A stretch of DNA of 64,000 nucleotides from Ureibacillus galli (GCF_014836845.1 NZ_JACSQA010000001.1:248001-312000); one strand, 5' to 3'; positions 44,104-52,898 are shown, counted from the stretch's first letter. Translations and numbers: made by a program. Notes: generated by a model not told the origin, from the letters alone.

Positions 44104-44333
44104 TAAAAAAGCTCCCGTCTCTATAAAAGAGACGAGAGCATAAATTCCCGTGGTACCACTCTAGTTGCCACAAACGTGACCGCTTTTCCGTTCATAACGG
44201 GGTGACTCCCCCGATCTTCTCTACTAAGTTTCAAGAAGTTTCTCCAAAGTGCGTTTCACTAATATTTTCAGTATTAGGCTCCCACCATCCCTAATTCGCT
44301 TTCCCTTCCATATTAGCTACTGTCTTTTTCATC
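44104..44333 (-). promoter_or_regulatory. T-box leader of argS, arginine specifier CGC
   Basis: The conserved T-box is GAGTGGTACCACGGGAATTT (minus strand, about 44164-44141). It is followed by the terminator GCTCTCGTCTC-TTTTAT-GAGACGGGAGC with TTTTTT at 44107-44136. Stem I contains GGATGGTGGGAGCCTAATAC and the specifier region GTGAAA-CGC-ACTTTGGAG: the codon CGC (44253-44251) encodes Arg and is followed by A as usual. The TGGT in the T-box implies a tRNA discriminator A. Uncharged tRNA-Arg would favour the antiterminator and argS expression. Confidence 0.9.
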
Positions 44334-44432
44334 GAATTTTTCATTCATTAAATTTAAATTGATTCTACAGAATCGTGAAATAAAATGCAAGAAAATTTTA
44401 ATAATACAGTGATTTGAGCATTTCATCCATCG

Positions 44433-45344
44433 TTACGAGTCAGCTAACGTTAATACCGGATAAACATATGGTTCCGTCGGCTCATCAATTACTTTCCAGC
44501 TAGTCGCTTTTATAACCGGTATTTCATATTCCCCGTATTTTGTAACATCTAACACGCCTTCAATTTCAAGCCAAGTATCTTCTTTAAAGGAATTTGCCTC
44601 TTTAAATTCCGCTAAAAGTCCTAAAATACTAGCATCCGCTATACAATGGGTGATCATAAAGCGGGATACTACTAATTGATTTGAATTAACCCCATCTTCT
44701 TTAAAAACAAAGCCGCTCATTTTAATTGTTCTTCCTACATAATCTTTTGGTTGTTCATTTAATTCTTCATAATAAGTACCAAATATATCTTCTTGCATTT
44801 GGATCGTCTCACTATTCTCAAGTAACAATAACTTTTTCTCATATTCTTCATTTGATAAATAATTGTTATTAACTAATGGGACATGGTCACTAGAGTAAAT
44901 ATCAATATTTTCTTTATCTGTAAGAGTTGTTTCATTCAAAGGGGAAGTTTCCTTTTGATTTACTTGGGAAAAAATCGATCCTTTATTTGATGCAATGGTA
45001 GAATTTAAAGTAGCTGGTTCAAATGCAAATCCCGTAATAATAGGAAAAATCATCACACTGTAACTGAATAATCTTGATAAATTAAATTGTTCATTACCAT
45101 GGTCATGACCGTGATGACACCCAGGACCACATCCATGATGATGTCCTTTTCCTTTTCTTTGAAAAATACGGAAAAGCTGTACAAAAAACAAAACGATAAA
45201 TATCCCAGCTGCTAATTTACTAATATTTTGATATTTCGGGTTAATATATTTCATAATGTCACCAGACAAATGTAAATCAAGGAAAAACAAAACAAAAACG
45301 CCTAATACAATAGCCTTGATAAAATGTTGCAAGTGAAACTGCAT
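44433..45344 (-). CDS. ycgQ: TIGR03943-type membrane protein, YcgQ-like
   Basis: A 303-residue protein with two N-terminal helices, a His/Cys-rich loop at about residues 68-84 (HHHGCGPGCHHGHDHG), a third helix near 95 and a large extracytoplasmic C-terminal domain. The His/Cys loop is a likely metal-binding site. The C-terminal domain has FKEDGVNSNQLVVSRFMITH, then CIADA. This family is always paired with a YcgR-type permease. In B. subtilis the pair is linked to zinc limitation, but I see no clear Zur box here. Confidence 0.8.
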   Translation of the reverse strand: MQFHLQHFIKAIVLGVFVLFFLDLHLSGDIMKYINPKYQNISKLAAGIFIVLFFVQLFRIFQRKGKGHHHGCGPGCHHGHDHGNEQFNLSRLFSYSVMIFPIITGFAFEPATLNSTIASNKGSIFSQVNQKETSPLNETTLTDKENIDIYSSDHVPLVNNNYLSNEEYEKKLLLLENSETIQMQEDIFGTYYEELNEQPKDYVGRTIKMSGFVFKEDGVNSNQLVVSRFMITHCIADASILGLLAEFKEANSFKEDTWLEIEGVLDVTKYGEYEIPVIKATSWKVIDEPTEPYVYPVLTLADS

Positions 45345-45354
45345 AGAATCACCC

Positions 45355-46338
45355 CTATAGGAAACTAGTGAGCGTTACAAATAAATAGACAATAGACGTA
45401 ATCAGTAGAAATAGTACGAAAACAAATCTCGCTTTAAAGACACTTAATAACATAATCATATTTTTCAAATCAATCATTGGACCATACACTAAAAAGGCTA
45501 GAATCGAAGTGGAAGGAAACAAATTTCGAAAGGAAGCTCCGATAAAGGCATCCGCCTCTGAGCATAACGATAAAAAGAATGCTAATCCCATCATCACAAT
45601 CGTTGAATGATAAACACTATCGCCAAATGCTAACAATGATTGGGCGGGGACGAAGGTTTGTAAAGAAGCTGCCACAAAGGCACCAATAATTAAATACTTA
45701 CTCATGTCAAAAAATTCATCAATCGAATGTTGGAACATCCCTTTTACTCTCTGATATAAAGGTGGTCGTTTTGCTATTGAATTTGAGACACTACGTTCCT
45801 TTTGTTTTAATTGATTGGACTTAAATAAAAAACTAATTACTAAGGCAATGGCTAACGCTGCGATGAAGCCAACCCCCATACGTAACAAAGCCATTCTCAT
45901 ATCATTCCCAAATGCCATGTACGTTGAAAGAATAACAATCGGATTAATTAAAGGACCAGTTAATAAAAATCCAACACCTGCATACAATGGGACACCTTTA
46001 TCGATTAATTTTCGAACAATCGGAACGATCCCACATTCACAAGCAGGGAATAATGCACCAACAATACAACTCGTCAACACTGCCTTTACTTTACTTTTTG
46101 GTATCCATGACTTGATATGTTCTTCCGTTATAAATATTTGAATAAAACCGGCAATCAGAACACCTATTAAAACAAATGGAATGGCTTCGATTAAAATGCT
46201 AAGAAAAATTGTATTTAACTGGGGTAAAGAAGTCATTTTTTCCGTAACGAAAAATGGACTAAAAAAAACGAAACCAAGGACTAAAAGGAGGAAAATGATC
46301 GTAGATAGATTAAAAGAGGATTTTTTGCTATAGGGCAT
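45355..46338 (-). CDS. ycgR: Permease of the UPF0718/YcgR family
   Basis: A 327-residue permease with eight or more hydrophobic helices. The motif FPACECGIVPIVRKLIDKGVP (about residue 96) with its Cys pair is the signature of this family and suggests metal or thiolate transport. LCSEADAFIGASFRN forms a second conserved element. It lies 10 bases upstream of ycgQ, so both form a complex. Substrate is unproven; cobalt, zinc and arsenic have been proposed for relatives. Confidence 0.82.
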   Translation of the reverse strand: MPYSKKSSFNLSTIIFLLLVLGFVFFSPFFVTEKMTSLPQLNTIFLSILIEAIPFVLIGVLIAGFIQIFITEEHIKSWIPKSKVKAVLTSCIVGALFPACECGIVPIVRKLIDKGVPLYAGVGFLLTGPLINPIVILSTYMAFGNDMRMALLRMGVGFIAALAIALVISFLFKSNQLKQKERSVSNSIAKRPPLYQRVKGMFQHSIDEFFDMSKYLIIGAFVAASLQTFVPAQSLLAFGDSVYHSTIVMMGLAFFLSLCSEADAFIGASFRNLFPSTSILAFLVYGPMIDLKNMIMLLSVFKARFVFVLFLLITSIVYLFVTLTSFL

Positions 46339-46539
46339 TGAAACTCACTCCTTCTACATATTTTCATAGGACTAGTTGTTCGTTAACATTTATATCTACC
46401 TTGTTCTAAATTTTCTATTATCAAAATTACAACATACTATTTTTCAAATCTCCTATAGTAATTTTAGTATGGAAACATTAAAACATGCTAAAAAAATGAT
46501 TATTTTTCAAATGACAAAATAAATTACTTAAAAAATGAA

Positions 46540-46577
46540 AAAGTGCAATTTCAGCTTAAAGCTAAAATTACACTTTC
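46540..46577. terminator. Imperfect hairpin, bidirectional terminator candidate
   Basis: AAGTGCAATTTCAGCTT pairs with AAGCTAAAATTACACTTT around a two-base loop, with an A-rich and a T-rich side. It lies between ycgR and yneF. The remainder of 46339-46604 shows no gene. Confidence 0.5.
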
Positions 46578-46604
46578 GAAAAATTTTACTTAACCATAGA
46601 AAGT

Positions 46605-46637
46605 AAAACAACAGTTTAACTTATGCAAACTGTTGTT
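46605..46637 (-). terminator. Terminator after yneF
   Basis: AACAACAGTTT and AAACTGTTGTT pair around a nine-base loop; on the minus strand TTTTACTTTC follows. Confidence 0.7.
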
Positions 46638-46647
46638 GAGATTACAA

Positions 46648-46869
46648 TTATTTACTTTGTAATTTGTTCATTTGTGCCATCATTTGACGAACTTGCTTTT
46701 CAGATGGTTTACGTCCCATTTGAGCCATCATGACACGAATCATTTGTTCATTGATTGGTGGGTTTTCTTTTAAATATTTCATCATATACTGACGTGCTAA
46801 AAAGAAACCTAGTGCAACGCCCCCTACTAGAGCGATAATTACGATAAGAATCCAAGCCCATGTAGCCAT
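46648..46869 (-). CDS. yneF: YneF family membrane protein
   Basis: A 73-residue protein with one N-terminal helix ([22 protein letters not shown]) and a cytosolic tail. The tail has [20 protein letters not shown] and [10 protein letters not shown], which is the YneF pattern. The ATG at 46869 has GGAGGAGG upstream. YneF family members are conserved in Firmicutes, but the function is not established. The gene lies next to sirA as in B. subtilis. Confidence 0.85.
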   Translation of the reverse strand: MATWAWILIVIIALVGGVALGFFLARQYMMKYLKENPPINEQMIRVMMAQMGRKPSEKQVRQMMAQMNKLQSK

Positions 46870-47086
46870 TTTGTGCCTACCTCCTCCACTGCCGTTGATA
46901 CCATGAATCAAACTTTGTTCAACCGCTTTATATGCATGGAAAATCAAGTTTTACATTCATATAAAGAGAACAAAGATAAACTCTCCATGAAGGATTATAC
47001 ACTATAAACTGCTTAGATACTAGCTTTTCAACTGTTTTTTCTATAAACGTTATCTCAAACCCATCCGCCGTAAAAACTATTCATTT

Positions 47087-47515
47087 CTAGTAAGATGCAT
47101 GTTTAATCGGTTTTAACCAGCCACATTCCGATTCTTCCGTGTTGAAAGCTATAAACGAATCATTCATTTGGCTCAAACTATGGAATAAATCCAAATCTAA
47201 CATGCGGGATCCCTCACAAATGGCCTCTATATGATAATTACATACTTTTATTTTTAAACCACCTTTAAGTCGGTGTTCAAATTTTAAATAATCATCTACC
47301 CATTGAATTGTCGGGAAACTCTTTTTTAAATGCTCGTAAATTACACCATGTACCATTCTTCCTTCGATTGGTTCACAGAGATAGCTTAGCTGCTTATCCG
47401 CAGAGGACTCGAGAGCTTGCTCTTTAGTCGATACCATTTCAAGAAGCATTCTTTCCCTTCCAAATACAAAAGACTGGTACTGTTTTTTTATATGAAATAT
47501 TGAATATGTTCTCAT
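47087..47515 (-). CDS. sirA: Sporulation inhibitor of replication SirA
   Basis: SirA binds DnaA domain I at the start of sporulation and blocks new replication rounds. The protein has 142 residues, begins MRTYSIFHIKKQYQSFVFGRE as in YneE/SirA, and has the WVDDYLKFEHRLKGGLKIKVC segment. Sequence is poorly conserved in this family, so the name rests on the N-terminus, length and position between tkt-side genes and yneF. The ATG at 47515 follows GAGGAGG. A Spo0A box was not identified with confidence. Confidence 0.8.
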   Translation of the reverse strand: MRTYSIFHIKKQYQSFVFGRERMLLEMVSTKEQALESSADKQLSYLCEPIEGRMVHGVIYEHLKKSFPTIQWVDDYLKFEHRLKGGLKIKVCNYHIEAICEGSRMLDLDLFHSLSQMNDSFIAFNTEESECGWLKPIKHASY

Positions 47516-47659
47516 GTTACGTCCTCCTCTCATTACTAACATTATAAAGAATAGATTCTGAATATTTTGTCAAAGGGTGTCATGACTTTTCTTCTATTTT
47601 TGTCAAAATAGCATGAATGACTAATTTCGTTCACTTTTCCTAGATTCTCTCAGCCCCAA

Positions 47660-47705
47660 GACCTAGTGAAAAATGCAATTCGAGTCCGTTTTAAGAAATA
47701 TCTTT
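47660..47705 (+). promoter_or_regulatory. Possible LiaR-type operator upstream of the lia operon
   Basis: The segment AAGACCTAGTG and, 16 bases later, CGAGTCCGTTTTAAG lies 40-85 bases before the liaI-like start. AGTC/GACC half-sites with a T/A-rich extension resemble LiaR/VraR targets as I recall them. I could not align it with a verified consensus, so this is tentative. Confidence 0.3.
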
Positions 47706-47745
47706 AAGAGATAACATAAAGGTACAACAGAAAGGAGCAAGAGAA

Positions 47746-48099
47746 ATGAAAAAATTATTTCTATTATTAGTTGGAGGTATCACTGCAATCGTCGCCCTTT
47801 GTTTAGTTGGGCCACTACTTGGCTTTGCTTTTTCTGCATTACTAGTCTTCTTAGGTATGCATTATTACGTAAAGGCAACATCAACAATGATGAAAGTAGT
47901 TTGGGTTGCAATTGGTCTTGTGGGTATATTTTCAGCCATTTCAAATGTACCAGCGATTATCGGTTTAGCTGCATTAGTTGTTCTATATATCATTTATAAA
48001 AAATGGAACAACGAAGAAGTTTCTTTGAAACAAATAAAAGAAGATTCGAGTGATCCATTCACAAACTTTGAAAAAGAATGGGCAAAATTAACAAAATAA
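47746..48099 (+). CDS. LiaI-like / lmo0954-type membrane protein
   Basis: A 117-residue membrane protein with three or four helices (LFLLLVGGITAIVALCLVGP, then LLGFAFSALLVFLGMHYYV and VVWVAIGLVGIFSAI) and a cytosolic acidic tail FTNFEKEWAKLTK. It starts behind AAAGGAG. It is the first gene of the lia module, 14 bases before the PspA gene, and may anchor the PspA protein to the membrane as LiaI does for LiaH. Sequence similarity to B. subtilis LiaI was not verifiable by eye. Confidence 0.75.
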   Translation: MKKLFLLLVGGITAIVALCLVGPLLGFAFSALLVFLGMHYYVKATSTMMKVVWVAIGLVGIFSAISNVPAIIGLAALVVLYIIYKKWNNEEVSLKQIKEDSSDPFTNFEKEWAKLTK

Positions 48100-48113
48100 A
48101 GGAGAGATAAGAA

Positions 48114-48770
48114 ATGGTAGGTTTATTAAAAAGATTTAAATATACGGTAGAGGCAGATTTACACGAACTTTTCGATAAAAAGGAAAGAAAAAATCCAGTT
48201 GCAATGTTAAATCAGTATATACGAGAAGCGGAAAAACAAACGGAACAAACAGGGAAATTACTACAAAGACAGGAAAAATTAAAGGAACAACTAGAAAGTG
48301 AATTAAAAGAAGCAAATGACATGCTAGAAAAACGCACTGCACAGCTACAACTAGCTGAACAAGCAATGGAAGAAGATTTAATAACATTTGCCCGTTCTGA
48401 AGTTGAAACATATAAAACGCGTCAAATTACGTTATTAGAAAGTCTTGAAACAACAAATAAGGAATTTATCGCACTTGAACAAAAATTTGAAACAATGAAG
48501 CACAAAATTAAAGATATGAAGGTACGTCAGCTTCAATTAATGGGAAAAGAGAATGTTACACGCGCCCATCATAAAATGAACGCCGTTATTGAATCAAATC
48601 AGGAATCGAATTTCGATGATTTATCTTCTTACATTGATAATCTTGCGAATAAAATTGAAAAAGATTATGAACGGACTCAATTAGAGGCACGTTTAGCTGG
48701 ACTTGAAAAAACTCATCATAGTAGCAATGTAAAAGAAATAGAACAGAACACATCTAGTACAAACGACTAA
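48114..48770 (+). CDS. liaH: PspA/IM30 family membrane-stress protein (LiaH-like)
   Basis: A 218-residue protein that is almost entirely coiled coil. It starts with a short amphipathic helix (LLKRFKYTVEADLHELFDKK), then NPVAMLNQYIREAEKQTEQT and long heptads to about residue 170. This is the PspA/IM30 pattern. Such proteins form rings or scaffolds on damaged membranes. Its place between a liaI-like gene and liaFSR suggests control by LiaR. Confidence 0.88.
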   Translation: MVGLLKRFKYTVEADLHELFDKKERKNPVAMLNQYIREAEKQTEQTGKLLQRQEKLKEQLESELKEANDMLEKRTAQLQLAEQAMEEDLITFARSEVETYKTRQITLLESLETTNKEFIALEQKFETMKHKIKDMKVRQLQLMGKENVTRAHHKMNAVIESNQESNFDDLSSYIDNLANKIEKDYERTQLEARLAGLEKTHHSSNVKEIEQNTSSTND

Positions 48771-48792
48771 ACATGTTATAATAACCAATATT

Positions 48793-48820
48793 AGGAGAAG
48801 GCTTTTACGAGTCTTCTCCT
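48793..48820 (+). terminator. Partial terminator between pspA and liaF
   Basis: AGGAGAAG (48793-48800) pairs with CTTCTCCT (48813-48820) around a 12-base loop, followed by TAGATTCTGT. The T-run is weak, so it may act as an attenuator that keeps liaFSR transcript lower than liaIH. Confidence 0.55.
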
Positions 48821-48887
48821 TAGATTCTGTATAAAAGACTCATTTTTAAAGGAACAGCAACTTAAATCGTAAAAAGGAGGAACCATC

Positions 48888-49565
48888 TTGAACAGATTGA
48901 GTACGGACCTATTAACATTCATCACAATCACCGTGTTATTAATTGTGTTCGTTGAGCTTACGATTTTTAATAATGGTGGCGCCTTTTTACTTATTATTGG
49001 TGCTCTCCTACTCTATTATAGCTTTTCAAAAAATAAAAGAATGTTTTTCTGGGTTGGTAGTTTATTTATCTTTTTCGCTATTTTATCGGTTTGGAGTTTA
49101 CGACTTCTAATCGTTGGTATTTTAATTTATCTCCTTTATAAGCATCTTACAAAGGAACAAAAAACCATTATGATCGATACCCAATTAGTTCCAACAACTT
49201 TAAAGAAAAATGACCTTTTTGGTAGTACTACTTCCCCCCTTGAACAATATAAATGGGAAGATGTGCATATTCAAAAATTAATTGGCGATATAACAATCGA
49301 TGCGACGGAAACAATTTTACCGGCAGGAACTTCTGTCATCTCAATCCGTCAATCCATCGGCAAAGTAACTATCGTTTTACCATATGAAATCCCTTTCCGC
49401 ATCCAATATTCCACGATATTAGGGGAAGCGAGACTTTTAGGGAAATCCAAAAGACTGATAAATGAAAAGCTTGTTTTCGAAGATGGTCATCCTGAGGACG
49501 CTAAGCGCAAACTAATTATCCATGTAGCAACTTGGTTAGGAGATGTGGAGGTGATTCGAAAATGA
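48888..49565 (+). CDS. liaF: LiaF-like regulator of envelope stress
   Basis: A 225-residue protein. Four or so hydrophobic helices in the N-terminal half (to about residue 95) are followed by a cytosolic C-terminal beta-helix-like domain with WEDVHIQKLIGDITIDATET and SIRQSIGKVTIVLPYEIPF. LiaF inhibits LiaS in the absence of stress. It starts with TTG at 48888 behind AAAAAGGAGG and overlaps liaS by 4 bases. Confidence 0.88.
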   Translation: MNRLSTDLLTFITITVLLIVFVELTIFNNGGAFLLIIGALLLYYSFSKNKRMFFWVGSLFIFFAILSVWSLRLLIVGILIYLLYKHLTKEQKTIMIDTQLVPTTLKKNDLFGSTTSPLEQYKWEDVHIQKLIGDITIDATETILPAGTSVISIRQSIGKVTIVLPYEIPFRIQYSTILGEARLLGKSKRLINEKLVFEDGHPEDAKRKLIIHVATWLGDVEVIRK

Positions 49566-50641
49566 TATCCTTTGTTTTTCGTATCATCACACTATTCCTA
49601 TTATTAAGTAGCATGACGTTTGGTTTTATCTATTTATTTGAAGGAACCCCAGATGAAGATTGGAGTTTTTTATGGGAGCAAGATGTTGAAAATTTCCCTA
49701 TTCTTACGATTATCCTGATTGCTCTCTTTATGATTAGTTTTATTATTAGTATATGGATGAGTGCTGTGGCTAAATCGAGGGAAGTATCTGCTACTCGTTA
49801 CGTAAAACAGTTAGTAGAGCCTGATTTTTCATTGAAGAAAAAGAGAAATATTTCATATACATTAAAAAAGGCTTTAACCCAAGCAAATGAATTAATTGAA
49901 ACGCAAAGAAAAAGCTTACAGCGTTTATCCAATGAGAAAGCGGAAGCAAATGATAAAATTATCCAAGAACAAATTATTGCGGAAAGGCAGCGGTTAGCTA
50001 GAGAACTACATGACTCTGTATCACAACAACTGTTTGCTGCATCTATGTTATTATCTTCTATTACCGAGCGAGATGAGGATCTCGGATCTTCAAAAACGAC
50101 TTTAACTCAAGTGGAGAAAATTGTTCAGCAAGCCCAATTAGAAATGAGAGCTTTATTACTTCATTTACGTCCAATTGCCCTTAGAAACAATACGCTTGCT
50201 CAAGGATTAACCGAGCTCATTCAAGAACTACAACAAAAAGTCTATTTCAATATTGAATACCAAATCGAAGAAATTGTCCTTTCAAAAGCGGAAGAAGATC
50301 ATTTATTCCGTATTGCACAAGAGGCATTATCCAATACATTACGGCATGCAAAAGCATCTGAAGTAGAACTACTATTGATTGCGAGAGACAATGTTGGCAT
50401 TTTACGTATTCAAGATAATGGCCAAGGTTTTCATATGGAAGAAGATAAAAACACTTCCTATGGATTGAAAAATATAGCAGAACGGGCAGTGGAAATCGGT
50501 TGTACTTATAAAATTGTTTCTGTTCCAGGGGAAGGAACGATTGTGGAAGTAAAAGTGCCAATTAAACACACTGACCACATTGAACCATCGAAAAAAAGTG
50601 CTTCTATAATTGAGAAAAAAGAAGATGGTGGAAATCATTAA
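49562..50641 (+). CDS. liaS: LiaS-like sensor histidine kinase
   Basis: A sensor kinase of about 359 residues. Two N-terminal membrane helices flank a short outer loop (about 30-50), followed by a coiled linker. The HisKA_3 domain contains the phospho-His in RLARELHDSVSQQLFAASML (near residue 155), and the HATPase domain shows EALSNTLRHAKA and LRIQDNGQGF. This is an intramembrane-sensing kinase of the LiaS/VraS type. The ATG at 49562 has GGAGGTG upstream. Confidence 0.9.
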   Translation: MISFVFRIITLFLLLSSMTFGFIYLFEGTPDEDWSFLWEQDVENFPILTIILIALFMISFIISIWMSAVAKSREVSATRYVKQLVEPDFSLKKKRNISYTLKKALTQANELIETQRKSLQRLSNEKAEANDKIIQEQIIAERQRLARELHDSVSQQLFAASMLLSSITERDEDLGSSKTTLTQVEKIVQQAQLEMRALLLHLRPIALRNNTLAQGLTELIQELQQKVYFNIEYQIEEIVLSKAEEDHLFRIAQEALSNTLRHAKASEVELLLIARDNVGILRIQDNGQGFHMEEDKNTSYGLKNIAERAVEIGCTYKIVSVPGEGTIVEVKVPIKHTDHIEPSKKSASIIEKKEDGGNH

Positions 50642-50671
50642 AATTGAAAGTTTGAAATGGGAGATGGAAAT

Positions 50672-51304
50672 ATGATAAGAGTGTTAATAGTCGATGATCA
50701 TGAAATGGTACGGATCGGTGTATCGGCCTACCTTTCAGCACAACAGGATATGACCGTTGTTGGCGAGGCGACAAATGGTGCAGAAGCGATTGAAAAAGCC
50801 CTCGAATTGAAGCCTGATATTATTTTAATGGATAATGTTATGCCCGTTTTAACTGGTGCGGAGGCAACCGCGCAAATTTTACAAAAGTGGCCGACTGCAA
50901 AAATTATGATGGTAACTAGTTTCTTAGATGATGACAAAGTTTATCCTGCCTTAGAAGCTGGTGCAGTCAGTTACATATTAAAAACATCCAATGCAAAACA
51001 AATTGCAGAAGCGATTCGTAAAACAATGAATGGTGAAACGGTTTTAGAACCAGAAGTTACAACGAAAATGATGTCACGAATGCGAAGTAACTCCTCCTCC
51101 CCTCTTTACGAACAACTGACGGAACGGGAAATGGAAGTACTTCTACTCGTAGCCCAAGGCAAAACAAACCAAGATATTGCCGATGAATTATTTATCGCCT
51201 TAAAGACGGTCAAAACTCATGTTAGCAACATTTTAGCCAAATTAGATGTACAGGACCGTACGCAAGCTGTTGTCTATGCATTTCAAAATGGGTTAGTAAA
51301 ATAA
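50672..51304 (+). CDS. liaR: LiaR-like response regulator (NarL family)
   Basis: A 210-residue response regulator. The receiver domain has the acidic pair [11 protein letters not shown] and the phospho-Asp at about residue 54 in [11 protein letters not shown]. The C-terminal LuxR-type helix-turn-helix is [20 protein letters not shown], then [20 protein letters not shown]. The ATG at 50672 follows GGGAGATGG. It is the last gene of the lia operon. Confidence 0.93.
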   Translation: MIRVLIVDDHEMVRIGVSAYLSAQQDMTVVGEATNGAEAIEKALELKPDIILMDNVMPVLTGAEATAQILQKWPTAKIMMVTSFLDDDKVYPALEAGAVSYILKTSNAKQIAEAIRKTMNGETVLEPEVTTKMMSRMRSNSSSPLYEQLTEREMEVLLLVAQGKTNQDIADELFIALKTVKTHVSNILAKLDVQDRTQAVVYAFQNGLVK

Positions 51305-51446
51305 TAATCCTAACATCACTATTATCTTTCCATTTTAAAGCCATTCAAATTAAAAATAGTATTGTTGATGAAAAGGAACATTGTATACACAACCCTCTTT
51401 TTCATCTTTTTTGGCTTTGTTAAACTCTATTATGTTTTTTCATAAA

Positions 51447-51475
51447 AATTTTCGGGACTTCTTATTTGAAGTCCT
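51447..51475 (-). terminator. Terminator of the HD-domain gene
   Basis: On the minus strand GGACTTC pairs with GAAGTCC, then CGAAAATTTTTATG. It lies 24 bases beyond the stop at 51499. The gap 51305-51446 shows no gene. Confidence 0.55.
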
Positions 51476-51498
51476 TTAGTACTTGTTATATCGAAAAT

Positions 51499-52488
51499 TC
51501 AAGAAATAAATTCATTTGAAATTATTTTTACATACGTTCCTTCCTCAGCTTTTCTTTTAGCGTTTTCGTTCATTTTTTTAATTTCAGTTGATATTTCAGA
51601 AGAAGGTATAAGTTGAGCATTATAGAATACTGATGGATCAATTAGCCTTAATTTATTTTTACGATGTAAATGATATTCTACTGTATCTTCTTCAACTTTT
51701 ACGCTTTGATGTATTTGATTTAAAAGATTTTCAACATCTTTATCGTTGGATAATCGTAAGAGGTTCAACACTTCTTCGTCAGTTCCCAGCAATGTATTCA
51801 TAGTGATTATTTTTTTATCCAAAGCAATTTTTAAAGTCTTAGCCAATAAATCATAACCATAAATATTTAGTGGATTCATAAAAAAATCAATAACCTCTTT
51901 GTAATAAATTTTTACAAACCATTCAGCAGTATTTATATCCTTTAGATATATTTTTCCTTCTATAATAATTAGATTATGTAAGAAGATTTCAATTTCTTCT
52001 ATTGTGATGTTCTCGTAGTGATACATATCTCTCAAAGTATAATCTATCCTGTCAACGCATAACTCAGGAGCAGGCTGTTCGAGCAAACTCCATTTACTGT
52101 TATCTAATAGAAGACTTCTATAATCGTATCCGTATTTACTAAGAATATAAGGGATTTCTGAATTAGTGATGATTTGATCATAAATTTTTTCGTGGTAATC
52201 CTCGTCTCTATTTTCAAACACAAAATCTATAACATGTGAAAATGCAGTATGCGATATATCGTGTAATAATCCAGCAATTTGTTCTTCTAAAGAGCCACCA
52301 AGTTTTTTTATTAGGAGCATTACGCCTACGGAATGTTCATATCTTGTTACATCCCACTTTTCATTAACAAAATAACTTGCTCCTCCCTGGTAAACACCTT
52401 TCAATCTTTGAACTGGATTACTATAAATAAGTTCTTCAAGAATTCCATCAATTACATAGTCTCCGTAAATAGGATCTATTATCTTCAT
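51499..52488 (-). CDS. HD-domain phosphohydrolase (SAMHD1/YdhJ-like)
   Basis: A 329-residue protein of the HD superfamily. Conserved metal ligands are visible: His in RYEHSVGVMLLIKKLGG (near residue 50), HD in LLHDISHTAFSHVIDF and a later Asp in CVDRIDYTLRD. This arrangement is typical for dNTP triphosphohydrolases of the SAMHD1 class and for YdhJ-like proteins. I chose the ATG at 52488 (MKIIDPIYGDYVIDG) because it has AGGGG upstream and matches homologues. The LexA-type boxes 240 bases upstream suggest DNA-damage control. The exact substrate is unknown. Confidence 0.82.
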   Translation of the reverse strand: MKIIDPIYGDYVIDGILEELIYSNPVQRLKGVYQGGASYFVNEKWDVTRYEHSVGVMLLIKKLGGSLEEQIAGLLHDISHTAFSHVIDFVFENRDEDYHEKIYDQIITNSEIPYILSKYGYDYRSLLLDNSKWSLLEQPAPELCVDRIDYTLRDMYHYENITIEEIEIFLHNLIIIEGKIYLKDINTAEWFVKIYYKEVIDFFMNPLNIYGYDLLAKTLKIALDKKIITMNTLLGTDEEVLNLLRLSNDKDVENLLNQIHQSVKVEEDTVEYHLHRKNKLRLIDPSVFYNAQLIPSSEISTEIKKMNENAKRKAEEGTYVKIISNEFIS

Positions 52489-52538
52489 TTTACTTACCCC
52501 TTTATGCACGATTGCAGAAAATTGATCGCCTATGCCTT

Positions 52539-52730
52539 TCATGTTACTGTTGGTGAAAAACATTTACCAAACCGTACTACTTTTTTAAAGGGCATAAGTT
52601 TAACTGTCTTTGTATTTCGTTGAGTTACTTCTTGCAATACAGGTTCCCTTGTAAAAAGTTTTTTAACGATGTTGAAACTATTCGACTTTTTAATCTCCTC
52701 TAGCAATTCTACTAAAAACAATCCTTTCAA
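52539..52730 (-). CDS. Small uncharacterised frame behind a LexA-type promoter
   Basis: A 63-codon frame from TTG at 52730, reading KGLFLVELLEEIKKSNSFNI, then VKKLFTREPVLQE, ending GKCFSPTVT. No good ribosome site precedes the TTG, and no family is recognised. It may be only the leader of the HD gene. I list it because it lies between the LexA boxes and that gene, on the same strand. Confidence 0.3.
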   Translation of the reverse strand: MKGLFLVELLEEIKKSNSFNIVKKLFTREPVLQEVTQRNTKTVKLMPFKKVVRFGKCFSPTVT

Positions 52731-52777
52731 ACGAATGTTCTCTATTTAATTGTAGAACATTCGTTTGTTCACTTCAA
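52728..52777 (-). promoter_or_regulatory. Sigma-A promoter with two LexA-type boxes
   Basis: Minus strand TTGAAG (52777-52772), 17 bases, TACAAT (52754-52749). Two 14-base boxes, 52754-52767 and 52728-52741, are exact reverse complements of each other (AGAACATTCGTTTG / CAAACGAATGTTCT). Each matches the Bacillus LexA consensus CGAAC-N4-GTTCG at 8 of 10 positions. One box lies between the -35 and -10 hexamers, the other just downstream, an arrangement suited to repression. Confidence 0.65.
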
Positions 52778-52868
52778 TTATCAATAGAATGATTTAACTA
52801 AGCATTTTTTATAATTATAAGTAGGAAAACTCGAATTAGTAGCCTTTCATTATTACTAAGCACAAAAA

Positions 52869-52898
52869 AACTACTACAAAAGATTCGTTGTAGTAGTT
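52869..52898. terminator. Hairpin after the truncated IclR gene
   Basis: AACTACTACAA and TTGTAGTAGTT pair around an eight-base loop, with A-run and T-run flanks. Confidence 0.65.
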
